From contig CBDBUY010000009.1 in assembly GCA_965212145.1 (NCBI GenBank), positions 496,001-560,000 on the forward strand: 64,000 nucleotides of DNA, read 5' to 3'. The position numbers and the translations under genes are program-made. Each line of letters starts with the position of its first letter. Positions within the stretch are counted from its first letter, which is position 1. The notes under the pieces were generated by a model. That model made no database searches. It saw nothing but the letters and a program-made list of their open reading frames with translations, and had not been told where the DNA came from. This DNA is from JAAEPI01 sp965212145. GTDB lineage: Bacteria > Bacteroidota > Bacteroidia > Cytophagales > Cyclobacteriaceae. Positions 53,921 through 63,057 of this stretch are shown piece after piece.

Positions 53921-54643
53921 ATGGTTCAGAATCCAAAAGGTAAAACAGCCATCATAACAGGAGGTACCAAAGGAATCGGTTTTGGTATCGCGGAAGCAAT
54001 GCTCCAGGTGGGCATGAATGTTTTCATAACTGGAAGGAATGAGGAGGGAGTGAATGATGCAATTTCTAAGATGCTTGGCAAGGATGCCGGAAAAGTGGAA
54101 GGCATTGCTGCCGATGTGAGAAGTGCAGATGACATGAACCGCGTCGCTCAAGAATGTCTGAAGGCTTTTGGAAGTATCGATGTACTAGTGGCAAATGCCG
54201 GGGTAGGGCATTTCGGGAATATCTCAGACATGACGCTTGACCAATGGCACGAAACCATAGACGTAAACTTGTCTGGGGTATTTAATTCGGTGAAATCTTG
54301 CCTGGAGCCGTTGAAGGAATCAGGAGGTTACATCATCACCATCGCCAGTCTTGCGGGCACCAATTTCTTTGCTGGGGGTACGGCCTACAACGCAAGTAAG
54401 TTTGGATTGGTCGGGTTCACTCAGGCGCTCATGCTGGATCTACGTCAGGAAGGAGTGAATGTGACCACCATCATGCCTGGTTCTGTTTCCAGTTATTTCA
54501 ACGATCGAACCCCGGGAGCTGGGGACGCCTGGAAGATCCAACCGGAAGATTTGGGACAAATGGTTGTGGATTTATTGAGAATTGATCCAAGAACCTTACC
54601 TTCAAAAATCGAAGTTAGACCAAGTAAACCACCAGCTAAATAG
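53921..54643 (+). CDS. Short-chain dehydrogenase/reductase
   Basis: A 240-residue SDR: TAIITGGTKGIGFGIAEA, VLVANAGVGHFG, catalytic ITIASLAGTNFFAGGTAYNASKFG (Ser, Tyr, Lys). Resembles 3-ketoacyl-ACP reductase-type enzymes. It precedes the Cys/Met PLP gene by 3 bases and probably shares its transcript. Confidence 0.92.
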   Translation: MVQNPKGKTAIITGGTKGIGFGIAEAMLQVGMNVFITGRNEEGVNDAISKMLGKDAGKVEGIAADVRSADDMNRVAQECLKAFGSIDVLVANAGVGHFGNISDMTLDQWHETIDVNLSGVFNSVKSCLEPLKESGGYIITIASLAGTNFFAGGTAYNASKFGLVGFTQALMLDLRQEGVNVTTIMPGSVSSYFNDRTPGAGDAWKIQPEDLGQMVVDLLRIDPRTLPSKIEVRPSKPPAK

Positions 54644-54646
54644 TCA

Positions 54647-55774
54647 ATGGCCAAGAAGGAAACGAGAGCTGTCCATGGTGCATTCAATCACCTGCCAAAT
54701 GCCAGACCGGTATCCACGCCCATTTACCTGTCCAGCACCTACCACAGGAATGAGGATGGTTCGTACAACGAAGACCTGATCTACACGCGTGAGTCCAACC
54801 CGAATCGTTTGATTTTAGAAAAGGCTATGACCGATCTTGAAGGGGGAGCTTGTGCTTTTGCCTTTGGGTCGGGGATGGCGGCAGTCCACGCGGTGTTCCA
54901 AAGCTTGGAGCCTGGCAAGAAAGTGCTGATTCCTGATGATGCTTACTATGCCGTTAGGCAGTTGGCAGAGAAAGTTTTCAAAAGGTGGGGTCTTACTGCT
55001 GAGTACATCGATATGTCGGATTTAGATGTGGTGGTAAAAAGTCTTTCAGACGATGTTGCCTTGATCTGGCTGGAGAGTCCGTCCAATCCTCAATTAAAAA
55101 TCACTAATATTTCTGCAGTAGCCGACTTGACAAAGAAGCATGGAATCATCTGCGCAGTTGACAATACCTGGCCGACTCCCATTCTCCAAAATCCCATTGC
55201 ATTAGGCGCTGATATTGTGATTCATTCCTCAACGAAGTATCTAGGCGGCCACAGCGATGTACTCGGAGGGGTGGTGATTATGGCCCAAGAAAATGAACAA
55301 GCCGAGAGAATTCACGACATCCAGAAGCTAGGAGGAGGAGTTCCATCTCCGTTTGATTGCTGGCTGATCAGTAGGGGAATCCAGAGCTTAAGTGTTAGAA
55401 TAAAAGAACAAAGTCTGTCAGCAATGAAGTTGGCGGCCTGGCTGTCGAACCATCCAAAAGTAGAAATGGTTTTATACCCGGGCTTGGAAGATCATGACGG
55501 GCATGAGATTGCAAAAAGACAGATGACCAGGGGGTATGGAGGCATGTTTTCTGTGCTGCTCAAAGAAAATGTCAAGAAAATCTTGGAAATCTCACATCAG
55601 TTACGATATTTTACCAGCGCAACAAGTTTGGGAGGAGTAGAGAGCCTGATTGAACATAGAAATTCAACCGAAGGACCTGAGAGCACAACTCCTGAAAATT
55701 TACTCCGAGTCTCCGTGGGACTTGAGCATGTCGATGACTTAATAGCGGATTGGGAACAGGCACTGAAGGAATGA
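54647..55774 (+). CDS. Cys/Met metabolism PLP-dependent enzyme
   Basis: A 375-residue transsulfuration-type PLP enzyme: ACAFAFGSGMAAVHAVFQ, ESPSNPQLKI, VDNTWPTPILQNPIALGADIVIH, and the PLP Lys in SSTKYLGGHSDVLGG. The C-terminal ATSLGGVESLIEHR closes the fold. Could be a cystathionine gamma-lyase/synthase or a methionine gamma-lyase; a cystathionine beta-synthase-type gene lies 3 kb away. Confidence 0.9.
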   Translation: MAKKETRAVHGAFNHLPNARPVSTPIYLSSTYHRNEDGSYNEDLIYTRESNPNRLILEKAMTDLEGGACAFAFGSGMAAVHAVFQSLEPGKKVLIPDDAYYAVRQLAEKVFKRWGLTAEYIDMSDLDVVVKSLSDDVALIWLESPSNPQLKITNISAVADLTKKHGIICAVDNTWPTPILQNPIALGADIVIHSSTKYLGGHSDVLGGVVIMAQENEQAERIHDIQKLGGGVPSPFDCWLISRGIQSLSVRIKEQSLSAMKLAAWLSNHPKVEMVLYPGLEDHDGHEIAKRQMTRGYGGMFSVLLKENVKKILEISHQLRYFTSATSLGGVESLIEHRNSTEGPESTTPENLLRVSVGLEHVDDLIADWEQALKE

Positions 55775-56298
55775 AGAGCATTTTAGATTATCTAAACACA
55801 TCATACAGCCTCATAAAGCTGAACACATTTTTGTGGCAATTCTGTGTGCTTGGTCCGTTGATTACCTTCGTTTATATCCTCTCCATTAAACCATATGGTT
55901 TCAGTTTGTTCGATCAATCTGAGCAGTTAAAAATTGCGTTTTTCTTTTCAGCTCCACCAATGCTCATTTGGGCGCTGCACCTATACTTGATTCGCCCATT
56001 GGTGGTGAAGCGGCTCACCAGACTGAACACAGTTCTTTTTATCGTTTGGATCAGTTTAATAGTTGGGCTGTACAACTACACCTTCGCAGAGATTTACATT
56101 TTCGGGAGCTTATTTGATTTTTACTGGCTGCCAATGGTCTTGAAGCAGTCGCTAATCCTTGGCGGGTTGGTCACGTTGATCTTAGCGAGTTCTCATGCCG
56201 GGTGGAAAATGCGGCGAAGGATTCTTAAGAAAAAAAAAGAATGGGAAATGGCGCATATCTTAGGAGCGCATAAAATTGAGCCTCAGAGGGTTCAATGA
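55771..56298 (+). CDS. Hypothetical four-helix membrane protein
   Basis: A 175-residue protein with about four to five hydrophobic segments (FLWQFCVLGPLITFVYIL, IAFFFSAPPMLIWALHLYL, VLFIVWISLIVGLYNYTF, LILGGLVTLILASSHAG) and a basic tail. The start at 55771 overlaps the PLP gene stop by 4 bases. No family recognised. Confidence 0.78.
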   Translation: MKSILDYLNTSYSLIKLNTFLWQFCVLGPLITFVYILSIKPYGFSLFDQSEQLKIAFFFSAPPMLIWALHLYLIRPLVVKRLTRLNTVLFIVWISLIVGLYNYTFAEIYIFGSLFDFYWLPMVLKQSLILGGLVTLILASSHAGWKMRRRILKKKKEWEMAHILGAHKIEPQRVQ

Positions 56299-56648
56299 GC
56301 AAATTCGCAGATTTTACACCACTTTTTCTTTCCTGGTTTACGCTTCTTCGGTGGTCGCTTGTGCCCGAAATAGAATTTATTTGAATACTGTTTTTTGTTG
56401 GCAAGTCTGGCTTCCTGATCCTTTTGCTTTGCCACAGCCTTCATCCGTTCTTCAAACTTATCCTGTGATTCTATGGCCTTCTTTGATGTTTCCTTCTTCT
56501 TGAAAATGCCTAGAAATCCTTTCCTTGATTTTTGCTTGCTAGCTTGGTAAACAGGTCTGGGGGCGGTTGAGCCGGCATCTCGGGTGGACTGAGCTGTGCT
56601 GCCCAATGAAACCACAAAAAAACAAACTGCAAGCAAATAAAATCTCAT
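56292..56648 (-). CDS. Lysine-rich exported hypothetical protein
   Basis: A 118-residue protein: signal peptide (FYLLAVCFFVVSLGSTAQ), then a strongly basic, Lys-rich region (GFLGIFKKKETSKKA, HKRPPKKRKPGKKK) ending in WCKICEFAH. The Cys pair at the end might bind metal or anchor the protein. The function is not recognised. It overlaps the convergent membrane-protein gene by 7 bases. Confidence 0.65.
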   Translation of the reverse strand: MRFYLLAVCFFVVSLGSTAQSTRDAGSTAPRPVYQASKQKSRKGFLGIFKKKETSKKAIESQDKFEERMKAVAKQKDQEARLANKKQYSNKFYFGHKRPPKKRKPGKKKWCKICEFAH

Positions 56649-56756
56649 ATCTCCTGTTTACAATTTAACCGATTGAAGGAACAAAAATTGTGTTCACCTC
56701 CGTTGATCAAAATTCCGAAAGGCAAAACTAATTAAATGACCAACTTTGTCCCCGAA

Positions 56757-57335
56757 ATGCAAAAAACTGCTTTACTAGTCTTTTTTCTGATCGCAGGGAC
56801 ATCCCTGTCAGGCCAAATCTTGAAATCCGATTTGAATCGGAGAGTGGATGTGGGGATGGAGATGATGATGGCTGGTTCGTATGATTCGGCCGATCATCAG
56901 TTTACAATAGTACTGAAGAAGCTAAAGCCGCTTCCCTCGAAGATGGCCTATTTCTACGGTCGAAATAGTTATCACCTTGGCCACCACAAACGAGCGATAA
57001 ATTGGCTCAACAAATACATTCAATTGACGGGTGCCCGTGGAATTTATTACGAGGAAACCGTAGCTTACCTTGGCTTGGCTGAAACTGCCTACATCGATGA
57101 GCGCAAGGCAAACGCACAATCCGTCAGTGATCAGTTTGCAGCTGAGGAATTTGATTGTGGAGGATTGGACAAAATGCTCTGCCCAGTATGTGCCGGCTCA
57201 GGTGTGGTGATGTTGGCTGGTAAGTTTGACACCATTTACAAAACCTGTCCATATTCTTTAGGTGAGGGATTTCTCAGCTGCGATGATTACAATTTGTTTA
57301 TGAAAGGGAAGCTGGAAGCGAAAATATCGGAGTAG
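56757..57335 (+). CDS. Exported TPR-like protein with DnaJ-type Cys motif
   Basis: A 192-residue protein with signal peptide (LLVFFLIAGTSLSGQ), then a TPR-like pair of helices (AYFYGRNSYHLGHHKRAINWLNKYI). It ends with a CPVCAGSGVV motif of the CxxCxGxG type seen in DnaJ zinc fingers. Only one full motif is present. Start ATG at 56757 is preferred over 56736 because it begins the signal peptide. Confidence 0.7.
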   Translation: MQKTALLVFFLIAGTSLSGQILKSDLNRRVDVGMEMMMAGSYDSADHQFTIVLKKLKPLPSKMAYFYGRNSYHLGHHKRAINWLNKYIQLTGARGIYYEETVAYLGLAETAYIDERKANAQSVSDQFAAEEFDCGGLDKMLCPVCAGSGVVMLAGKFDTIYKTCPYSLGEGFLSCDDYNLFMKGKLEAKISE

Positions 57336-57336
57336 A

Positions 57337-58311
57337 CTACTTAGTTCGGTCGATAGAAAATTGAACCAGATTCTTTAGAGAGGTTTTGTAAACCGAGTCT
57401 TCCAGTTCTTCCAGAATAGCATTTGCCTTAGCATGATATTCATTCATCTTATTCACTGCATAATCTATTCCTCCAGAATCTTTCACGAAATTGATGACTT
57501 CATTGACCGCTCCTTTTTTTCGTTCGCTTTTCTTGACCAAGGATTTTATTCTTCGCTTTTCAGAATTTGAAGACTGATTCAAGGCATAAATTAACGGAAG
57601 CGTCATTTTTTTCTCCTTGATATCTATGCCTGTGGGCTTGCCGATTTCATCGGTTCCATAGTCAAAAAGGTCATCCTTGATCTGAAAGGCCATCCCAACG
57701 GATTCTCCAAAGGCAGCCATTTTCTTGACGATGGCATCTGAAGCGCCTGAGGAGGATGCACCAACGCGACAGCAGGATGTGATGAGGCTGGCTGTTTTCT
57801 GACGAATGACTTCATAATAGATATCTTCCGAGATGTCTAATTTCCTGGCCTTCTCCATTTGTAAAAGCTCCCCCTCGCTCATTTCTTTTACTGCTTCTGA
57901 GACTATTTTCAAGAAATCATGATCTCCATGTTCGACGGAAAGCAATAATCCGCGTGAGAGGAGAAAGTCTCCGACAAGCACAGCGATTTTATTTTTCCAG
58001 AGTGCATTGACCGAGAAGAATCCCCGGCGGTAGTGTGCATCATCAACGACATCATCATGGACAAGTGTGGCCGTGTGCAGCAGCTCAATCAGCGCAGCAC
58101 CCCGGTACGTGGATTCTGAGATTTGACCAGTCGCACCGGCACTCAGGAAAACGAAGAGCGGCCTCATTTGCTTTCCCTTTCGCCTGACGATGTACTGCAT
58201 GATCTTATCCAAGAGCATCACTTTGCTCTTCATGGAATGCCGAAATTTCTTTTCGAATTCTTCCATTTCGAAGGCTACAGGAGCTTGGATGTCTTTCAGC
58301 TTCATCGACAT
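57337..58311 (-). CDS. Polyprenyl diphosphate synthase
   Basis: A 324-residue trans-prenyltransferase. The first Asp-rich motif is LVHDDVVDDAHYRRG and the second is QIKDDLFDYG. It builds the side chain of menaquinone or a related lipid, so heptaprenyl or octaprenyl synthase are the likely names; chain length cannot be read from the sequence. ATG at 58311 or 58305. Confidence 0.92.
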   Translation of the reverse strand: MSMKLKDIQAPVAFEMEEFEKKFRHSMKSKVMLLDKIMQYIVRRKGKQMRPLFVFLSAGATGQISESTYRGAALIELLHTATLVHDDVVDDAHYRRGFFSVNALWKNKIAVLVGDFLLSRGLLLSVEHGDHDFLKIVSEAVKEMSEGELLQMEKARKLDISEDIYYEVIRQKTASLITSCCRVGASSSGASDAIVKKMAAFGESVGMAFQIKDDLFDYGTDEIGKPTGIDIKEKKMTLPLIYALNQSSNSEKRRIKSLVKKSERKKGAVNEVINFVKDSGGIDYAVNKMNEYHAKANAILEELEDSVYKTSLKNLVQFSIDRTK

Positions 58312-58346
58312 TGAGGGGCAATGATAAATCGAAGTTGTCTCACGTA

Positions 58347-59720
58347 CTAATTTGAAATGGCGACTAGCAAATCACTGCGAGTAATAATGTGCGGTTGGTT
58401 GTTTGCATCCCGGAGCATCAAGGCTTTGTTTTCACCTTTAATCATCGTGGAAAGCACGTCGACCGTTTCATTTGGAGAAACAAATGGAAATGGCCCGTCC
58501 ATGATCTCACTGACAGGCTCATCCTTCAATTCAGGTTTTGACAGAAGCTCCTTCAAAACCTTCCCGTCTGAGATACTGCCAACAAAGCTGTCATTGGAAA
58601 TAACAGGAACCTGGTCCACTCCATGCTCGTGCATCTTAAGGATCGCCTCACCAATTTTGGTGTCCGAGTTTACAGTAAGCAGTGAACTTTGTGATTTACG
58701 ATTTTTGAGGATGTCACTGGCAGTGGCAAACTTCCTTTCTTCGAGGAAGCCGTGATCTTTCATCCAGTTGTCATTGTATACTTTGCCCAGGTACCGCGTG
58801 CCATGATCGGGGAGTATGATGACCATCACATCATCTGCCTTCATATTCTCTCTGGCAAACTCAATGGCTCCATGCACAGCAGACCCGCATGACCAGCCGA
58901 TGAATAGTCCTTCTTCTCGGGCCAGTCTCCTTGTCATGATCGCTGCATCTTTATCTGTGACCTTCACAATATGGTCTACCAAGTCGAAATTGACGTTTTC
59001 TGGAAGTATATCTTCTCCAATGCCTTCAGTGAGATATGGATAGATTTCTTTTTCATCGAAAATCCCTGTCTCCTTGTATTTCTTAAAGACTGAGCCGTAT
59101 GAGTCCAATCCTACCGTAACAATATCCGCATTTTGCTCCTTTAAGTACTTTGAGGTTCCACTGATCGTGCCTCCTGTTCCCATACCAGCCGCATAGTGCG
59201 TTATCTTACCTTCGGTATCTCTCCAGATTTCAGGGCCTGTAGTTTCGTAATGAGCGAGGGTGTTGGAGGGATTGTCATATTGATTAGGGTAGAAGGAATT
59301 CGGAATTTCTTCATTCAGCTTTTTCGCAACCGAATAATAGGATCGTGGATCTTCCGGAGGAACATTGGTTGGACAAACCATTACTTCAGCTCCTACAGCC
59401 CTTAAAATGTCAATCTTTTCCTGCGACTGCTTGTCTGCTAAAGTGAAAATGCATTTATAACCTTTGGCGATTGCCGCTAGTGCCAGTCCCATTCCTGTGT
59501 TACCCGAAGTACCTTCTATCACAGTGCCCCCTGGTTTCAATACACCGGCTCTCTCTGCATCCTCTATCATCTTGATCCCTATGCGATCCTTTACAGAATG
59601 CCCGGGATTCATGTATTCCACCTTGACCAGTATCGTGCCCGGGATCTCGGCACCAATTTTATTCAATTTAACTAGTGGAGTATTGCCGATTGCATCGGTG
59701 ATATTGTTCAGATATTTCAT
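58347..59720 (-). CDS. Cystathionine beta-synthase-type PLP enzyme with CBS domains
   Basis: A 457-residue enzyme. The PLP domain (about 1-330) has MNPGHSVKDRIGIKM (PLP Lys), EGTSGNTGMGLALAAIAKG, AAGMGTGGTISGTSKYL and GWSCGSAVHGA. A pair of CBS domains follows (about 340-457, SDTKIGEAILKMHEHGVDQVPV, SPNETVDVLSTMIKGENKALML). The ATG at 59720 is chosen over one at 59885 because it gives the standard start. Cysteine or cystathionine synthesis from serine. Confidence 0.93.
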   Translation of the reverse strand: MKYLNNITDAIGNTPLVKLNKIGAEIPGTILVKVEYMNPGHSVKDRIGIKMIEDAERAGVLKPGGTVIEGTSGNTGMGLALAAIAKGYKCIFTLADKQSQEKIDILRAVGAEVMVCPTNVPPEDPRSYYSVAKKLNEEIPNSFYPNQYDNPSNTLAHYETTGPEIWRDTEGKITHYAAGMGTGGTISGTSKYLKEQNADIVTVGLDSYGSVFKKYKETGIFDEKEIYPYLTEGIGEDILPENVNFDLVDHIVKVTDKDAAIMTRRLAREEGLFIGWSCGSAVHGAIEFARENMKADDVMVIILPDHGTRYLGKVYNDNWMKDHGFLEERKFATASDILKNRKSQSSLLTVNSDTKIGEAILKMHEHGVDQVPVISNDSFVGSISDGKVLKELLSKPELKDEPVSEIMDGPFPFVSPNETVDVLSTMIKGENKALMLRDANNQPHIITRSDLLVAISN

Positions 59721-60123
59721 TCTGTGATTTTGGCACAAAAGTAGGGAATCCAATCGCCCATAAAAACCATAGAAAACTTCTATTTCTCTAACGCTACGAA
59801 TTGACCCGAAAAAAGCGTTTACGGGTAAAAACGTAAAGCTTTTGGGTAAAAAACAACAGGATATTCTGACTGCAAACGTTTGCAAATAATTAAATTCGGA
59901 ATAAAGGCTTTTTAGTCTTGGTGGCGGGGAGGTTTTTGATAATATTAGCGCTTTATAATGTTAAAAATTCTTAACTTATAGATGTATTGTAACCATCAAC
60001 CGGCCAATAAAGAGTTTGATCCCTTCAGTGTTTCCTTCCTTAATTGTTTTGTTGATTCCGTTACGAGCAGGTTTAACCAAATGTGTAAATCAAGTAGCTA
60101 ATCATAAACTAAAATTAATTTCT
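59721..60123. other. 403-bp intergenic region between cbs-type gene and susC
   Basis: A divergent control region without genes. It holds a perfect 14-bp palindrome, a TTTACG/CGTAAA inverted repeat (59818-59823 and 59832-59837) and an AT-rich stretch running up to susC. Confidence 0.6.
59871..59884. promoter_or_regulatory. LacI/PurR-type operator palindrome upstream of susC
   Basis: TGCAAACGTTTGCA is a perfect 14-bp palindrome with the central CG and AAACGTTT core typical of LacI-family operators. It lies 240 bases before susC. No LacI-family gene is in the window. Confidence 0.6.
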
Positions 60124-63039
60124 ATGAAGCGACTATTACTTTCTTCGATGATAGCTCTGAGTGTGCTTGTGGTACAAGCTCAGCAGACTGTCTCGGGACG
60201 AATTGTCGATGGTGAAACAGGTGAAGCCCTAATTGGCGCATCAGTCACTATCAAAGGTACCTCTACGGGTACTGTTACTGACATAGATGGTAACTACAGT
60301 CTTTCTGTCACTGACGGAGCGACTTTGGTCATCTCGTATGTTGGGTATGTAACGCAAGAAATTGCGGTAGGATCCAGAACGTCAATTGATGTTTCCCTTG
60401 CTTCTGATGCAGAGCAACTCAGCGAATTAGTTGTAGTTGGTTATGGTACTCAGGATAAAAAGGAAATTACATCAGCGACGGTTCAACTTAACGAAGAGGA
60501 ATTCAATAGAGGAAACATTAACGATGCTTCTACGCTATTGCAAGGTAAAGTTCCTGGTTTGAGTGTTTACAACAAGGGAGGTAACCCTAATTCGAATCCT
60601 ACGGTTCGATTAAGAGGTATCTCTACTCTAGGTGCTAACCAAAGTCCTTTGGTAGTTATCGATGGAGTAATTGGAGCAACACTAGACAATGTAGACCCTA
60701 ATGACATTGAGAGCATTAACGTCTTGAAAGATGGATCTGCTTCTGCGATCTATGGCTCTCGAGGTTCTTCCGGGGTAATTCTTGTTACAACAAAAGGTGG
60801 TAAGAAAGGTCAGGTAACTGCTTCGTATAATGGTTATGTTTCTGCAGCTAATGTTGCGAGAAACATTGACGTTATGACAGCTAGTGAATACACGGCCGCT
60901 GGAGGTAATGACTTAGGTGCAGAAACTGATTGGCAAGACTTGGTGACAAGAACAGCCGTTTCGAATGTTCACAATATCTCCGTTGCAGGCGGTTCCCAAA
61001 ACACAACTTTCAGGTTCTCTACTAATATTAGAACCATTGAAGGTGTGTTGCTGAAGTCTGGTTTCGACCAAATCAACTCAAGAGCGAGCATTGATCATTG
61101 GGCGTTGAATGATAAGTTGAATGTTAAGTTCAACATGTCATTGACAAATCGTGAGAGTAATTTCTCTTTCAATGAGGCCTTAAGATATGCCGCACTTTTC
61201 AACCCAACTGCTCCGGTTAGGAATACAGCTGGTGGATATTTCCAGGCTGTTTTGTTTGATAACTTCAACCCGGTTGCGATTGTTGAGCAAAATCAAAATC
61301 TTGGAAAAAGAAAGAATTTGAACTTCAACACTCAAGCGAGTTATGAATTAATGGAAGGTTTAACCTTGACTGCAAATGTGGCCAAGCAATACACAACCAA
61401 CCTTACTGGTCAATTCTACCCTCAAGCTTCTTTATTCAGAGGATTTAACCGAGGCGGTTTGGCTAGCAGATATACTTCTGATGAAGAATTCACTTTGTTT
61501 GAAGGATATGGTAGCTATACTACTGATCTGAACAATATCAACTTGACGTTCACGGGAGGTTATTCTTACCAGGAAATCGAATTTGAAGATATCTATGTTG
61601 AGGTTGGAAACTTCCCAACTGACGCAACCGGTTTCAACGTTCTTGAAGACGGTGGAGACATCCTAACTGGAAGCGCGACTGGATTGAATATCAACAGTAA
61701 CGTAGCTCCTACGAACAGAATTATTGCCTTCTTTGGTCGGTTGAATATGACATTTGACGATGGAATCTTCTTGAATGCTTCGATTAGAAGAGAAGGTTCT
61801 TCATGGTTAGGAGAAGATAACCAATGGGGTATTTTCCCAGCTGTGGGTGTAGGTGTTGATATTAATAAATACGCTAACATAGACGCTTTCGACGCATTAA
61901 AGTTTAGAGCAGGATATGGTGTGACCGGTTCACTACCAGAAAGAGGTGGATTGTCTAAAGAAGCTTTTGATTATAACTTCTCTGGTGGTGGTACAGTAAC
62001 TAGAACCAGAGAGGCTAACCCTGATTTGAAGTGGGAAGAAAAAGCTGAGATTAACATAGGTTTAGACTTTGTTGCATTAAACAACAAACTAAGCGGTACC
62101 ATTGATTGGTATACCAGAGATGTAAATGACTTCATCCTACCAAGACAGGCCGCTAGTAGTGTGTTTATAGAATACGCTAACCTTGGAGATGTAAATACTA
62201 AAGGACTAGAAATAGCCATGAATTATGCCGGTATTGGAAACGGTGAAATTTCATGGTCTCCGGGAATAATCTTCTCTACCTACAAAACGGTGATTCAAGA
62301 CTACCTTCAGGATGAGTCGTTTATTGCCAATCTAGGAGCGCCAGGTCAAAATGCTACACCAACGACTAGAGTTAAAGTTGGTGAGGAAATTGGACAAATC
62401 TGGGGACCTGTTTTCGAGGGAGTTGAAACGGATGGCACTGTAATCTTTGCTGATGTTAATGGCGATGGTACAGTGATTGCAGATCCAACTGAAGTAAACA
62501 ACCCAGATGCTGATATGCAACTTCTTGGATCAGGTATTCCTGATTTTGAGCTTGGTTTCACTAACACAGTGACCTACAAGAACTGGGAACTAAACATGTT
62601 GTTTAGAGGGGCATTTGGACACAGCTTGTTGAATACTTTCCGAGCATTCTACGAGCCGATTGATCCGGGAGCTATCAATTCTTACAATAGAGTTCAAACA
62701 GATCTTCAAATTGCTGATTTGACTGAAGCTAAATTCAGCTCTTTGTATGTAGAAAAAGCTGATTTTGTGAGATTGGATAATGTGACATTGAGCTATAAAT
62801 TCGACATGTCGGGCAGCAATGCATTCAAATCTCTAAGTGCTTATGCCAATGTTCAAAACGCTTTCACGTTGACTAACTATACTGGAATCGATCCAGAACC
62901 AGTTTTGGTTGATGGTGGTGCCGTTGACAATGGTGGACAGCCTGGTGGCGGGGGTGGAGTACTTGCTCCTGGTATTGACAGAAGAAATAACTACTTCACT
63001 GCGCGAACTTTTACCGTTGGTATTAAGGTTGGATTTTAA
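60124..63039 (+). CDS. SusC/RagA-family TonB-linked outer-membrane protein
   Basis: A 971-residue receptor: signal peptide (LLLSSMIALSVLVVQAQ), CarboxypepD_reg-like domain (TVSGRIVDGETGEALIGASV), the SusC TonB-box region LVVVGYGTQDKKE, plug (LLQGKVPGLSVYNKGGNPN, GSASAIYGSRGSSGVI) and barrel ending VGIKVGF. It imports glycans or other polymers bound by its SusD partner. The ATG at 60124 is chosen over one at 60016 because it begins the signal peptide. SusD follows by 18 bases. Confidence 0.96.
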   Translation: MKRLLLSSMIALSVLVVQAQQTVSGRIVDGETGEALIGASVTIKGTSTGTVTDIDGNYSLSVTDGATLVISYVGYVTQEIAVGSRTSIDVSLASDAEQLSELVVVGYGTQDKKEITSATVQLNEEEFNRGNINDASTLLQGKVPGLSVYNKGGNPNSNPTVRLRGISTLGANQSPLVVIDGVIGATLDNVDPNDIESINVLKDGSASAIYGSRGSSGVILVTTKGGKKGQVTASYNGYVSAANVARNIDVMTASEYTAAGGNDLGAETDWQDLVTRTAVSNVHNISVAGGSQNTTFRFSTNIRTIEGVLLKSGFDQINSRASIDHWALNDKLNVKFNMSLTNRESNFSFNEALRYAALFNPTAPVRNTAGGYFQAVLFDNFNPVAIVEQNQNLGKRKNLNFNTQASYELMEGLTLTANVAKQYTTNLTGQFYPQASLFRGFNRGGLASRYTSDEEFTLFEGYGSYTTDLNNINLTFTGGYSYQEIEFEDIYVEVGNFPTDATGFNVLEDGGDILTGSATGLNINSNVAPTNRIIAFFGRLNMTFDDGIFLNASIRREGSSWLGEDNQWGIFPAVGVGVDINKYANIDAFDALKFRAGYGVTGSLPERGGLSKEAFDYNFSGGGTVTRTREANPDLKWEEKAEINIGLDFVALNNKLSGTIDWYTRDVNDFILPRQAASSVFIEYANLGDVNTKGLEIAMNYAGIGNGEISWSPGIIFSTYKTVIQDYLQDESFIANLGAPGQNATPTTRVKVGEEIGQIWGPVFEGVETDGTVIFADVNGDGTVIADPTEVNNPDADMQLLGSGIPDFELGFTNTVTYKNWELNMLFRGAFGHSLLNTFRAFYEPIDPGAINSYNRVQTDLQIADLTEAKFSSLYVEKADFVRLDNVTLSYKFDMSGSNAFKSLSAYANVQNAFTLTNYTGIDPEPVLVDGGAVDNGGQPGGGGGVLAPGIDRRNNYFTARTFTVGIKVGF

Positions 63040-63057
63040 TAGAAAATAATCAGAAAA

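Noticed and set aside
60016..60123. Upstream in-frame extension of susC
   Set aside because: The extra 36 codons precede a proper signal peptide and lie in AT-rich control sequence, so the ATG at 60124 is used.
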